DNA from: Paenibacillus pabuli
Lineage (GTDB): Bacteria; Bacillota; Bacilli; Paenibacillales; Paenibacillaceae
Direction: 5' to 3'
Assembly: GCF_039831995.1 (NCBI RefSeq)
Contig: NZ_JBDOIO010000004.1
Span: 62,001-126,000, forward strand
DNA length: 64,000 nt
Position 1 is the stretch's first letter. Every line of letters begins with the position of its first letter. Below, one piece after another: positions 16,910 to 25,218 of the stretch. Below the pieces are notes generated by a model. The model ran no database searches. It saw only the letters and a list, made by a program, of their open reading frames with translations, and had not been told where the DNA came from. Both the position numbers and the translations under genes were made by a program.

Positions 16910-16938
16910 ATTATACCATAAAGACTGTTCTGGGTAAA
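16910..16938 (-). promoter_or_regulatory. Sigma-A promoter of the antiporter leader
   Basis: On the minus strand -35 TTTACC (16938-16933), a 17-bp spacer and a perfect -10 TATAAT (16915-16910). Transcription would begin near 16902, giving the long leader. Confidence 0.7.
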
Positions 16939-17025
16939 CTGTTGACTGGCGACATTCGGATGAAAACAAGCTGTTACGGGCATTTTATATGCATATGAAG
17001 CGCTTTTTGTTCAGAGTGTTGTCAC

Positions 17026-17054
17026 TTAACAGGGGGCAGGCCGCGAGATATAAT
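17026..17054 (+). promoter_or_regulatory. Sigma-A promoter of the DUF420 gene
   Basis: TTAACA (17026-17031), 17-bp spacer, TATAAT (17049-17054), 41 bp before the start codon. Confidence 0.65.
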
Positions 17055-17095
17055 GACATAGAACATAGAAGTTAGCATATGAGGAGGATTTTGCA

Positions 17096-17680
17096 TTGGG
17101 CAAACATAACAAAGGGGATTCGAATATTCAATCCAATTCGGCAACCCCGACCAGTAATAAAAATTTTGCAGGTATCATTATTACCATTTCCATTCTCGCC
17201 AATGTCATTATTTTATTGTTGTTCTTCGCACCGTCGATCGGATACAAAGGGGATGTGGCCTTTGATATTACCGTTCTGCCGCGGTTCAATGCCGTATTTA
17301 ACAGCTTCACCTTCATTTTCCTGCTTGCCGCGCTGATTGCTATTATCAAAAAGAACGTAAAGCTCCATAAACGATTTATTCTTGCTGCGTTCTCCACAAC
17401 ACTGCTGTTTCTTGTCACGTATTTGTCATTCCACTATCTCTCTCCGGAAACGTCTAAATACGGTGGAGAAGGCATGGTTCGATCCATTTACTTCTTCATT
17501 TTGATTACCCACAGTATCCTTGCAGCCATTATTGTGCCGTTGGCTTTGTTCACCCTCGTCTGGGGCTGGACGAATCAATTGAAGAAACACCGCAAAATTG
17601 CTCGCTGGACGATGCCGATCTGGTTGTATGTCAGTTCCACAGGTGTAGTCGTTTACCTGATGATGGCTCCATACTATTAA
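17096..17680 (+). CDS. DUF420 membrane protein (YozB/CtaM family)
   Basis: A 194-residue protein with five hydrophobic segments (about 25-45, 60-82, 92-112, 130-155, 172-192). It carries conserved histidines in KLHKRFI, LSFHYLS and THSILA and the motif HRKIARWTMPIWLYVSSTGVVVY, all typical of DUF420. The family member CtaM in Staphylococcus aureus is needed for maturation of a haem A oxidase, and YozB is the B. subtilis relative. The window also has a quinol oxidase operon at 44.8-48.7 kb, a possible client, but not adjacent. Translation starts at TTG 17096 after GAGGAGG. It is probably monocistronic. Confidence 0.88.
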   Translation: MGKHNKGDSNIQSNSATPTSNKNFAGIIITISILANVIILLLFFAPSIGYKGDVAFDITVLPRFNAVFNSFTFIFLLAALIAIIKKNVKLHKRFILAAFSTTLLFLVTYLSFHYLSPETSKYGGEGMVRSIYFFILITHSILAAIIVPLALFTLVWGWTNQLKKHRKIARWTMPIWLYVSSTGVVVYLMMAPYY

Positions 17681-17749
17681 TGTAGTTTGTGTTCTTAGGC
17701 ATATCCCGCAGTACATGCGGGTAATGGTTTCAAGGAAGGAGGTACGGCA

Positions 17750-18493
17750 ATGTACAGAGTGGTATTAATTCGTCATGGACAGAGTATGTGGAATGTGGAG
17801 AACCGATTCACGGGTTGGACCGATGTGGACCTGACAAAGGACGGGTATGGTGAAGCCCGTAAAGCTGGCAAAATTTTAAAGGAACGGGGTTTTGATTTTG
17901 ACTACGCTTATGCTTCGGTACTCAAACGTTCCATTCGAACGCTGGACATTGCGCTTGATGAGATGGACCGGATGTGGATTCCGATCACAAAGACATGGAA
18001 GCTGAACGAACGTCATTATGGTGCTCTGCAAGGATTGAATAAACAGCAAACTGCTGTCAAGTACGGAGAAGATCAGGTTATGGAATGGAGACGCTCCGTT
18101 AGCGTATCTCCACCACCGCTTGATGAAACAGATGAACGTTATGTGCAGGATCTGGACAAGTACAAGCGTCTGGGTTGTACGATTCCCCGTACGGAGAACT
18201 TGATGGATACGTCCAAGCGGGTTCTGGAGTACTGGAACAGCGAGATCAAACCAATGGTTTCGGCCGGGAAAAGGGTACTGATCTCTGCGCACGGGAATAC
18301 ACTTCGTTCTCTCGTCATGCATTTGGATGAGATGTCGGAAGCCGATGTCATGGCGCTCAACATTCCCACGGGCATTCCGCTTGTTTACGAGCTGGATGAA
18401 GATTTACATCCCATCGGACACTTCTACCTGACTGCGGATGGTTCGACCTACAAACACGAAGAAATGACCCATGTAGCACCTCCGTCTGATTGA
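17750..18493 (+). CDS. gpmA: 2,3-bisphosphoglycerate-dependent phosphoglycerate mutase
   Basis: This 247-residue cytoplasmic enzyme interconverts 3- and 2-phosphoglycerate in glycolysis. The phosphohistidine motif RHGQSMWN (H9) is at the N-terminus, followed by [10 protein letters not shown], the [12 protein letters not shown] loop, [14 protein letters not shown] with the catalytic glutamate, and [11 protein letters not shown] with the second histidine. The length matches the dPGM family, and the specific loops separate it from generic phosphatases of the histidine superfamily. AAGGAGG precedes the ATG. It stands alone with a terminator. Confidence 0.95.
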   Translation: MYRVVLIRHGQSMWNVENRFTGWTDVDLTKDGYGEARKAGKILKERGFDFDYAYASVLKRSIRTLDIALDEMDRMWIPITKTWKLNERHYGALQGLNKQQTAVKYGEDQVMEWRRSVSVSPPPLDETDERYVQDLDKYKRLGCTIPRTENLMDTSKRVLEYWNSEIKPMVSAGKRVLISAHGNTLRSLVMHLDEMSEADVMALNIPTGIPLVYELDEDLHPIGHFYLTADGSTYKHEEMTHVAPPSD

Positions 18494-18518
18494 TCTATAG
18501 TTAAAGAGCTAATGAAGG

Positions 18519-18548
18519 TGACCTCTGAAAGTTAGGGGTCATTTTTTT
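18519..18548 (+). terminator. Intrinsic terminator after gpmA
   Basis: TGACCTCT (18519-18526) pairs with AGGGGTCA (18534-18541; one G-U), followed by T7. Confidence 0.85.
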
Positions 18549-18700
18549 GTGATAACCATAAGGCTGCATACATTCAGGAGCTTATCCTGCATCGTCAAAA
18601 CGAGATATGACTGGCGTGACATAGCCGTTTCGTTTTTCTCACAAAGGGTAAATTTCAAGCAAGACACGATGTACATCAATCCCTTAAGGAGGAAAAACAC

Positions 18701-18868
18701 ATGTCTAAAAAAAGCGGAATTATTATGACGGCCATTGGTGCAGGCGTGACCTATCTGATGAGGAACAAGCAGGCCAGAGATAAACTGTTTTCAACGGTTT
18801 CTGGCATGATGAAAGGCTCCAATTCCTCAAATGGAAGCAATAAGGTACAACGAGTAGACATAAATTAG
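18701..18868 (+). CDS. Small hypothetical protein (55 aa)
   Basis: A short gene with a near-perfect ribosome site, TAAGGAGG, 8 bp before its ATG and a terminator 26 bp after its stop. The product starts MSKKSGIIMTAIGAGVTYLM, a hydrophobic segment of 14-15 residues that could insert in or lie on the membrane. A basic stretch (RNKQARDKL) and a serine/asparagine-rich tail follow. The pattern is reminiscent of YtxH-like small proteins (a glycine-rich hydrophobic start then a charged helix), but it is too short to assign. No function is proposed. Confidence 0.75.
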   Translation: MSKKSGIIMTAIGAGVTYLMRNKQARDKLFSTVSGMMKGSNSSNGSNKVQRVDIN

Positions 18869-18894
18869 ACTCACAGTGTGAGCACACACAAGCG

Positions 18895-18925
18895 AAGCCC
18901 GGGGCTGTTAAGGTTCCGGGCTTTT
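18895..18925 (+). terminator. Intrinsic terminator after the 55-aa gene
   Basis: AAGCCCGG (18895-18902) pairs with CCGGGCTT (18916-18923), followed by TT. Flanking ACACA and TGTGT could extend the stem. Confidence 0.75.
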
Positions 18926-19019
18926 CTGTGTTTATTTCATTGCACCCTGAGATGCGATTTTTACCAGGAAGAATGATACAATGGATACTTGCAGAACGTA
19001 TGAAAGGGGATGTACACAC

Positions 19020-19928
19020 ATGAAGAAAAACCGTCTGGGCTCATCTGAACTGTACGTCGGAGAAATTGGACTGGGCTGTATGTCGCTCGGAACCGAAGTG
19101 GAGCCCGCTGTAGACCTGATTCATGAAGCACTGGATCGTGGTGTCAATCTGCTGGATACAGCTGACCTGTACGATGCAGGACGTAATGAGGAAATTGTAG
19201 GGCAAGCGATTAAGGGACGCCGTGAGCAGGTGATTGTGGCAACGAAGGTGGGTAATCGTCGTTTGCCAGGGAAAGAGGGCTGGTCATGGGATCCGTCCAA
19301 GGCGTACATCAAGCAAGCTGTCCATGACAGCCTGAAACGCTTGCAGATTGATTATATCGACCTGTATCAGCTGCATGGCGGTACATTGGACGATCCAATC
19401 GAAGAAACAATAGAAGCTTTCGAGGAGCTGAAGCAGGAGGGGCTGATTCGGTATTATGGGATATCCTCGATTCGACCTAATGTGATTCGGGAATATGTCA
19501 GAAGGGCGTCCATTGTCAGTGTGATGAACCAATACAGTGTCGCGGATCGCCGGGCTGAGGAAGAAGTGCTGCCTTTGCTTGAACAAAAGGGAATCAGTGT
19601 CATTGCCCGCGGGCCTGTCGCCAGCGGAGTACTGGCGGATTCCGGTGTTTCCAAGGTAGAGAAAGGTTATCTGGACTATACGCCGGATCAGCTGCTTGCC
19701 ATTCGTGAAGGCTTGAGCCGGTTGGTTACAAACGAGCGAAGCATGGCGCAAACCGCAATTCGGTATGCCTTGTCCCATCCCGCAGTAGCTGCTGTCGTGC
19801 CTGGGGCAAGTTCCCGAGCACAGCTGCTGCACAATATTGAAGCTTCCGAATCTGCACCACTTACGGATGCGGAAATTCAAGAAATACGGAAACATGTTCC
19901 GGCCAATCTGTACAAGCAGCACCGCTGA
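19020..19928 (+). CDS. Aldo/keto reductase (YqkF-like)
   Basis: A 302-residue NADPH-dependent TIM-barrel oxidoreductase. The catalytic tetrad is visible: D and Y in LLDTADLYD, K in VATKVG and H in YQLHGG. The C-terminal GASSRAQLLHNIEA segment binds the cofactor phosphate. Several segments (GLGCMSLGTE, LYQLHGGT, EELKQEG, RYYGISSIRPNVI) closely match B. subtilis YqkF as I recall it. The ATG at 19020 follows AAGGGGA; an upstream in-frame ATG has no ribosome site. The physiological substrate is unknown. It stands alone, 85 bp before a thioredoxin gene. Confidence 0.9.
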   Translation: MKKNRLGSSELYVGEIGLGCMSLGTEVEPAVDLIHEALDRGVNLLDTADLYDAGRNEEIVGQAIKGRREQVIVATKVGNRRLPGKEGWSWDPSKAYIKQAVHDSLKRLQIDYIDLYQLHGGTLDDPIEETIEAFEELKQEGLIRYYGISSIRPNVIREYVRRASIVSVMNQYSVADRRAEEEVLPLLEQKGISVIARGPVASGVLADSGVSKVEKGYLDYTPDQLLAIREGLSRLVTNERSMAQTAIRYALSHPAVAAVVPGASSRAQLLHNIEASESAPLTDAEIQEIRKHVPANLYKQHR

Positions 19929-20013
19929 TAAGCCAGACTGCCTATTGCAATTGTAACTATAAGAGGTACAATAGAGGTCAACCATAAAGAATTGTACAAG
20001 GGAGAGAAGACAT

Positions 20014-20340
20014 ATGGAAAGAATTCAAAGTGAACAACAATACCGTGATACCATTAATTCAGACGGATTGACCGTCATCAAATTTGATACAAACTGGTGC
20101 CCAGACTGCAAAAACCTCGATCGCTTTATTGGCGAAGTTGTAGATCAGCACACGGACAAAACCTTCTATGCAATGGATGCAGAGGAATTCCAACCGCTGG
20201 CTGAGGAGAATGCGGTACGCGGCATTCCAAGTTTGCTCGTGTTCCAGAACGGCAAGAAGATTGCCCACCTGCATAGCAAATGGGCAAAAACGCCTACACA
20301 AATCTCCGAATACCTGGAGACGCTGGAATCCAAGGTATAA
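20014..20340 (+). CDS. Thioredoxin-like protein (YdbP-like)
   Basis: A 108-residue single-domain thioredoxin fold with a WCPDC active site (C29, C32) in place of the classic WCGPC, the cis-proline in GIPSLLVF, and a C-terminal helix. The AHLHSKWAKTP segment after the last strand is shared with B. subtilis YdbP. CPDC redox centres occur in thioredoxin-like reductants of small client sets; the client here is unknown. It is likely cytoplasmic, as no signal or membrane segment exists. GGGAGAG precedes the ATG. Confidence 0.88.
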   Translation: MERIQSEQQYRDTINSDGLTVIKFDTNWCPDCKNLDRFIGEVVDQHTDKTFYAMDAEEFQPLAEENAVRGIPSLLVFQNGKKIAHLHSKWAKTPTQISEYLETLESKV

Positions 20341-20351
20341 GAGGAATGAAC

Positions 20352-20392
20352 AAGGCGACACAGGTTCCAGATGGAACGCGTGTCGCCTTTTT
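20352..20392 (+). terminator. Intrinsic terminator after the thioredoxin gene
   Basis: A 10-bp stem, AAGGCGACAC (20352-20361) with GTGTCGCCTT (20380-20389), followed by T residues. Its loop includes a further GTTCC/GGAAC pair. It separates convergent genes. Confidence 0.85.
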
Positions 20393-20412
20393 GGGTTTAC
20401 TTTTTACTGTAA

Positions 20413-21225
20413 TTACATCATCAAAATGAAAAAGAACACGGCTGCCAGCACAAAGCGATAGATCGCAAAGACGGTCAGACTGAGTTTTTTCAAAATGGAC
20501 AGGAACGTCTTGATGGCGAGCATGGCTACGATAAATGCAGCGATAAATCCAATCGCAAAGATAGGGAAGTCACTACCATTCAGGTGATCGATGCTTTTGT
20601 AGAGGTCGTATCCTGTTGCTCCAATCATGATGGGAACGGACACCAGGAAGGTGAACTCAGCAGCAGCAACACGGCTTACCCCTGCGAACAATCCGCCGGA
20701 GATCGTTGAACCGGAACGGGAGAAGCCTGGCCACAACGCCAAAATCTGAAAAAGACCCACAACAAATGCCTGTTTATACGTAATATCGTCCACATCATGT
20801 GTTGTGATTCGATCACTGCGGTGGCTCCAGCGCTCAGCTACAATCATCAAGATCCCACCGATGACCAAACTGTACAATACGGTCTCTGGCCCAAAAAGAT
20901 GTGCCTTGATCCAGTCCCGAAAAACAAGTCCAATGACTACGGCCGGTACCATCGCCAAAAAGATATGTACGAGGTTCAGACGTTGGGAGTAGCTCCTCTT
21001 GCCTCCAGTGAAGCGGAACATGTCAATGAATTTGTTCCAGTAGAGCACAACGACAGCAAGTACAGCACCGAGTTGAACAACCACCTCAAACGTTTTGACT
21101 GACTCGTTGTCCTCCGATAATCCCAGCAAATGGGCGGTCAGAATCATGTGTCCGGTTGAGGACACGGGCAAAAACTCAGTCAAACCTTCGATGATGCCCA
21201 TAATAATGGATGATAAAATGTCCAA
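20413..21225 (-). CDS. uppP: Undecaprenyl-diphosphate phosphatase
   Basis: A 270-residue membrane enzyme that recycles the cell-wall lipid carrier by removing a phosphate from undecaprenyl diphosphate; overexpression confers bacitracin resistance in several species. The two family motifs are clear: [14 protein letters not shown] near the N-terminus and [13 protein letters not shown] in the second half. About eight hydrophobic segments are present. I place the start at TTG 21225 because AAGGAGG lies 7 nt upstream and the resulting length equals the family norm. The open frame continues 39 codons upstream without support. Confidence 0.93.
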   Translation of the reverse strand: MDILSSIIMGIIEGLTEFLPVSSTGHMILTAHLLGLSEDNESVKTFEVVVQLGAVLAVVVLYWNKFIDMFRFTGGKRSYSQRLNLVHIFLAMVPAVVIGLVFRDWIKAHLFGPETVLYSLVIGGILMIVAERWSHRSDRITTHDVDDITYKQAFVVGLFQILALWPGFSRSGSTISGGLFAGVSRVAAAEFTFLVSVPIMIGATGYDLYKSIDHLNGSDFPIFAIGFIAAFIVAMLAIKTFLSILKKLSLTVFAIYRFVLAAVFFFILMM

Positions 21226-21374
21226 TTCTCTTCCTCCTTGAAATGCAGATGACAGAACGTGGTCTGCTCTGCTTGACTGACAGTGCTTGTTCAGCAGAAC
21301 AAGGCTATCATCTATTATGATCAGAAACGTGTCCAACTTCAACTTATGCGTTGAATTGATTGTTTAAAACCATA

Positions 21375-21403
21375 TTGACAATAACCTAGTTATCCAATAG
21401 GAT
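21375..21403 (+). promoter_or_regulatory. Sigma-A promoter of the tetR gene with a possible operator
   Basis: A perfect -35 TTGACA (21375-21380), 17-bp spacer, -10 TAGGAT (21398-21403). The spacer contains the inverted repeat ATAAC-CTA-GTTAT (21381-21393), a possible autorepression site. Tandem CTGA/TGAC units follow at about 21411-21424. Confidence 0.6.
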
Positions 21404-21443
21404 ATAGTTAACTGACTGACTGATCAATCGGGAGGGTTTTGAA

Positions 21444-22076
21444 ATGTCCAAAGGAAATCCTAAGGAACCCGGGGAAGAACGCCGGGATCAGATTATACGT
21501 ATTGCGTTGCAGCGATTTGCAACTCATGGGTACCATCAGACCAAAATATCGGATATTGTTCGTGAAGCTGGCGTAGCCCAAGGGACGTTTTATTGGCATT
21601 TCAAGAGCAAGGAAGCCATTGCTGAAGAGATTGTGTTAACCGGCAGAGAGAAGCTTCTTGAAGCCATCGGTCAGGGGTATCGCAAGGATGCAGGATCAGT
21701 GGAGGATATGGTCAAGGCGTCAGAGCGACTGTTCATCAGCTTGTTCTCTTTTGCCGCAGACAACCGTTACTTTATGGAGCTGCTGCTGAAGGGCATCGTG
21801 ACCGAAGAGTCGGTACGACGTCTGGTTGAGGATACAAGGGGCGCTGTGGAGTCGGCGTTCCGCCATAACATGGAACGTGCAATCGAACTTGGCATGCTGC
21901 CTCCATCCATGGATGTGCCTGTACGGGCTGCTCTACTGGTGAGCATGATTGAAGGCATGATCTCCCGCTGGCTGTTTGGCTCCGCGGAGCTGCATGAAGG
22001 CATATCAGCCAAGACAGCACAATCGCTCGCTGCGGAAGCATCAAGCTTTGAATTTTACGGTTTGCTGGGCACGTAA
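21444..22076 (+). CDS. TetR family transcriptional regulator
   Basis: A 210-residue one-component repressor. The N-terminal helix-turn-helix reads ALQRFATHGYHQTKISDIVREAGVAQGTFYWHFKSKEAIAEE across about residues 21-62, a textbook TetR DNA-binding domain. The ligand domain is helical and has no recognisable pocket motif. CGGGAGGG precedes the ATG. The next genes, 97 bp downstream on the same strand, encode an amino-acid ABC importer and an OsmC protein, which are plausible targets. The effector is unknown. Confidence 0.92.
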   Translation: MSKGNPKEPGEERRDQIIRIALQRFATHGYHQTKISDIVREAGVAQGTFYWHFKSKEAIAEEIVLTGREKLLEAIGQGYRKDAGSVEDMVKASERLFISLFSFAADNRYFMELLLKGIVTEESVRRLVEDTRGAVESAFRHNMERAIELGMLPPSMDVPVRAALLVSMIEGMISRWLFGSAELHEGISAKTAQSLAAEASSFEFYGLLGT

Positions 22077-22175
22077 CGATGTGCCGGTACCGAGGTCTTT
22101 TTTTACATGATTGAGACAGAAGCAGGGAATAATGGGTACAACTATTAACCACATGAATGAGAGGAAGTTAACGTG

Positions 22176-23036
22176 ATGAATAATGGAACACCAAGTAACG
22201 GCAAAAAAATGCGCAAAAGTTGGATGCTGACGGCAATTCTGCTTATGGTCGTGCTGGTAGTAAGTGCATGTGGCAGCAAAACAACTGATAGTGGTAGCGG
22301 TAATGAAGCAAAAGCGAGTAATGAACTGGAACAGATCAAGTCGGCTGGTACCATGAAAGTGGGGATGATGGGAACCTATGCACCGTACAACTTCCTGAAT
22401 GATAAAAAGGAAATGGACGGCTTTGATGCGGATATCGCACGTGAGGTAGCCAAGCGTCTTGGGGTTGAAGTTGAATTTGTATCCCAGGAGTTCTCCGGTC
22501 TGATCCCGAGTTTGCAATCCAAGAAAATTGATGCCGTAATCAGCCAGATGACGATCACCGATGAACGGAAACAGGCACTGGACTTCAGTGAAGGCTACAT
22601 CACAAACCAAGTCAAAATCATTGTGAAAAGTGATAATAACGATATTACCAAACTCGAAGATTTCAAAGGGAAAACGATTGGCGTAGGTCTGGGCACGAAT
22701 GATGAAACTTACCTGCGTAATGAAGTGCTTCCGAAAGTGGGAGACTTCACCATTAAGACCTATGACGATGTCATTTCTTCACTGAAAGATCTGAATGCTG
22801 GACGAATTGATGCGACCATCAACAACCTGTATGCACTGAAACCAATCGTGGATGCCAATGGATTCGACATCAAGGCCGTAGGTGAACCGATCAAGAGTGA
22901 TCAAGCCGGCATCGCCGTTCGCAAAAACAATCCGGAACTTGTTGCTGCATTGAATGATGCTCTCCAAGGTATGAAGGATGATGGCACGTACAATACCATT
23001 TTCAAAAAATGGTTTGGTGAAGAGCCTGCGCAATAA
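22176..23036 (+). CDS. Polar amino-acid ABC transporter, substrate-binding lipoprotein
   Basis: A 286-residue extracytoplasmic lipoprotein: signal segment RKSWMLTAILLMVVLVVSAC with the lipobox cysteine near residue 32, then two lobes of the family 3 solute-binding fold (GTYAPYNFLNDKKEMDGFDADIAREVAKRL, SQMTITDERKQALDFS, and GKTIGVGLGTNDETYL). The arginine in TDERKQ commonly holds the ligand alpha-carboxylate. The start is ATG 22176; a GTG three bases earlier is also possible, and GAGAGGAAG lies 8 nt before. Permease and ATPase genes follow. Cystine, glutamine or another polar amino acid could be the ligand. Confidence 0.93.
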   Translation: MNNGTPSNGKKMRKSWMLTAILLMVVLVVSACGSKTTDSGSGNEAKASNELEQIKSAGTMKVGMMGTYAPYNFLNDKKEMDGFDADIAREVAKRLGVEVEFVSQEFSGLIPSLQSKKIDAVISQMTITDERKQALDFSEGYITNQVKIIVKSDNNDITKLEDFKGKTIGVGLGTNDETYLRNEVLPKVGDFTIKTYDDVISSLKDLNAGRIDATINNLYALKPIVDANGFDIKAVGEPIKSDQAGIAVRKNNPELVAALNDALQGMKDDGTYNTIFKKWFGEEPAQ

Positions 23037-23067
23037 TGAACCTGCAAGGCGAAGGGAAGTTTAAATC

Positions 23068-23712
23068 ATGGAACTGGTATATCAGAATATCCCCTTCTTT
23101 TTGAAGGGGGCATACTACACACTGTATTTAACTGTAATATCTATGTTTTTTGCGTTTATTATCGGAGTGCTCGTTGCCGTTGCACGTCTTAAGGGGCCAA
23201 TGTGGCTCCGGTTAATCGCAAGATTCTACGTATCGATCATGCGAGGAACCCCGCTGCTGGTGCAATTATTCGTTATTTATTTCGGATTGGTCGATTACGG
23301 CGTAACCTTGGGGTCGCTAACGGCAGCGTGTCTGGGATTGAGCTTGAATGCAGGCGCATTCCTGTCTGAGACTTTCCGGGGTGCCATTCAAGCTGTACCG
23401 AAAGGCCAGACAGAGGCAGCTTACGCAACGGGAATGACTCCATTCCAAACCATGAAAAGGATCGTGTTTCCTCAGGCTGTCCGTATTGCCATTCCACCGA
23501 TGGGGAATACGTTTATTGGTATGCTGAAGGAAACGTCACTGGTGGCAACCATCGGAGTAACGGAGCTGCTTCGGTCGGCACAGCTGCTGGTCGCACAATA
23601 TTATGTTAATATGCCTTTTTATCTTGCAATCGGTGTGATGTACTGGATTATGAGTATCGGCTTCTCGGCCATTCTGGAACAAGTGGAGCGCCGGTTGGCG
23701 CGGGCTTACTGA
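23068..23712 (+). CDS. Polar amino-acid ABC transporter permease (HisM/GlnP family)
   Basis: A 214-residue permease with about five membrane segments. The N-terminal pattern ENI-PFFLKGAYYTLYLTVISM and the family motif ESFRGAIQAVPKGQTEAAYATG (EAA loop, about 110-130) are typical for amino-acid importers. It sits 31 bp after the binding-protein gene and 16 bp before the ATPase gene. As only one permease is encoded, the channel should be a homodimer. Confidence 0.93.
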   Translation: MELVYQNIPFFLKGAYYTLYLTVISMFFAFIIGVLVAVARLKGPMWLRLIARFYVSIMRGTPLLVQLFVIYFGLVDYGVTLGSLTAACLGLSLNAGAFLSETFRGAIQAVPKGQTEAAYATGMTPFQTMKRIVFPQAVRIAIPPMGNTFIGMLKETSLVATIGVTELLRSAQLLVAQYYVNMPFYLAIGVMYWIMSIGFSAILEQVERRLARAY

Positions 23713-23728
23713 TAGGGGGAGAGAACCG

Positions 23729-24475
23729 ATGATTACTACGACAGGATTGAAGAAACATTTCGGGAATAATGAAGTACTCACGAATATTGATCTGCACGTG
23801 AATGCAAAAGATATCGTAGTGCTGCTAGGACCCAGTGGTTCAGGCAAAAGTACATTGCTCCGCTGTCTGAATGGACTTGAGGAACTATCCGGCGGAAAGA
23901 TCGAAGTGAACGGCATTGTCGTGGACAGTACCGATCCGCTGCGAGTTCAGCGCTCACGGGTGCTTGAGATCCGCCGTCAGACCGGCATGGTGTTTCAGCA
24001 ATTCAACCTTTACCCGCACAAAACGGTACTGGGAAATGTGATGGAAGGCCCCGTGACGGTAAAAAAAATCAAACGCGACGAAGCGGCAGAACGCGGTCGC
24101 ATTCTGCTGGATCGTGTAGGTCTGTCGGACAAGCAGGATGCTTATCCATCCCGCTTGTCGGGTGGACAACAGCAGCGGGTTGCGATTGCTCGTGCACTTG
24201 CCATGGAGCCGGAAGTGATGCTGTTTGATGAGCCGACTTCAGCTCTTGACCCGGAACTTGTAGGCGAGGTTCTTTCGGTCATGAAAGAATTGGCGCAGGA
24301 AGGCATGACAATGCTGGTGGTTACGCATGAATTGAAATTTGCCCGAAATGTGGCCAATAAAATCGTGTTTATGGCAGATGGTTCGATCGTGGAAGAAGCC
24401 AGTCCGCAGGCGTTTTTTGAGCATCCGGTACATGAACGAACACGGAAATTTTTGCAGCAAATTACTGAATTCTAA
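23729..24475 (+). CDS. Polar amino-acid ABC transporter ATP-binding protein (GlnQ family)
   Basis: A 248-residue ATPase with Walker A GPSGSGKST, Q-loop VFQQFNLYPHKTVLGNV (which places it in the polar amino-acid family), signature LSGGQQQRVAIARAL, Walker B VMLFDEPTSALDPE and switch VTHEL. It energises the importer formed with the two preceding gene products. An OsmC gene begins 17 bp later in the same direction. Confidence 0.95.
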   Translation: MITTTGLKKHFGNNEVLTNIDLHVNAKDIVVLLGPSGSGKSTLLRCLNGLEELSGGKIEVNGIVVDSTDPLRVQRSRVLEIRRQTGMVFQQFNLYPHKTVLGNVMEGPVTVKKIKRDEAAERGRILLDRVGLSDKQDAYPSRLSGGQQQRVAIARALAMEPEVMLFDEPTSALDPELVGEVLSVMKELAQEGMTMLVVTHELKFARNVANKIVFMADGSIVEEASPQAFFEHPVHERTRKFLQQITEF

Positions 24476-24492
24476 GAAAGAAGGATAACATC

Positions 24493-24915
24493 ATGAATGT
24501 AACAACCGTATGGAAAGGCAAACGCGCGTTTACTTCCGAAGGACCCTCTGGATATGCTGTAGGCATGGATGCCACCGCTGCTTATGGTGGTGACAGTCAG
24601 GGTGCTACCCCGATGGAACTGTTACTTGCAGGCCTTGGAGGATGCATGGGAATCGATATTACGATGATTTTGGATGCCTTCCTGGACAAAATCACCGGCA
24701 TTGAGATTGAAGCTCAGGGTACGCGCAGTGAAGGGATGCCAAAAGGTTTTACGTCCATTGACCTGATCTTCAAAGTCGACGGAGATATCCCGGATTACCG
24801 CATCTGGAAAGCGATCCAAATGGCTGAAGAGAAATACTGTGCCGTATCGGCTTCGTTGAGCGCGGATATTCATCCTAAACTGATTCTGAATGGGGTAGAG
24901 ACACCTCGTCCTTAA
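24493..24915 (+). CDS. OsmC/Ohr family protein
   Basis: A 140-residue protein of the OsmC superfamily, peroxidases that reduce organic hydroperoxides with two cysteines. The first is in LLAGLGGCMGIDI on the long helix and the second in EEKYCAVSASL, the standard spacing. AAAGAAGGA precedes the ATG. Its place at the end of an amino-acid importer operon behind a TetR gene suggests a link between thiol (perhaps cystine) supply and peroxide defence, but this is inference. Confidence 0.88.
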   Translation: MNVTTVWKGKRAFTSEGPSGYAVGMDATAAYGGDSQGATPMELLLAGLGGCMGIDITMILDAFLDKITGIEIEAQGTRSEGMPKGFTSIDLIFKVDGDIPDYRIWKAIQMAEEKYCAVSASLSADIHPKLILNGVETPRP

Positions 24916-24987
24916 ATGATCAGTAGCTCTGCAAAGGGCTGGCGTTGATATCGCCGTTCGTTTGTAATATAGCATATCTGCAAGTTT

Positions 24988-25014
24988 GGCCGCCATGCCA
25001 GTGGCGGCCTTTTT
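24988..25014 (+). terminator. Intrinsic terminator after the osmC-like gene
   Basis: A perfect 8-bp stem, GGCCGCCA (24988-24995) with TGGCGGCC (25002-25009), then T5. Between here and the next gene only a cre-like site is recognised. Confidence 0.9.
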
Positions 25015-25183
25015 ATATATTTTCTACCACGAATACATCTTTTGGTCACTGCAATTGAGCACGAATGTATGCTAATCTAAGGAAATAGTTGCCGGGATCA
25101 AGAGCCTGGAAACAGAAGAGCTTTTAGGGGTTGTATGGTATGATAAGTGGAAATGCAGGAGCCCATTGATCTTGCCATATATA

Positions 25184-25197
25184 TGTAAGCGCTTATA
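25184..25197 (+). promoter_or_regulatory. cre-like site at the yesM-type kinase gene
   Basis: TGTAAGCGCTTATA matches TGWAARCGYTWNCW at all but the thirteenth base. It ends 22 bp before the chosen kinase start, so CcpA repression of the sensor genes in preferred sugars is plausible. Confidence 0.55.
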
Positions 25198-25218
25198 TGG
25201 ATGACGGAAGGTGCAGAT

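Noticed and set aside
16546..16983. 145-residue open frame through the antiporter leader and start
   Set aside because: It overlaps the antiporter gene in another frame, has no ribosome site, and the stretch is better explained as a structured leader. A very short leader peptide inside it is not excluded.
17706..17722. CCCGCA/TGCGGG hairpin before gpmA as a terminator
   Set aside because: The hairpin is real but short and is followed by TAATGG, not a T run; a role cannot be supported.
18590..18660. Second terminator or RNA element before the 55-aa gene
   Set aside because: AAACGA and TTTCGTTT can pair, but the stem is short and interrupted and the spacing is poor, so it is not listed.
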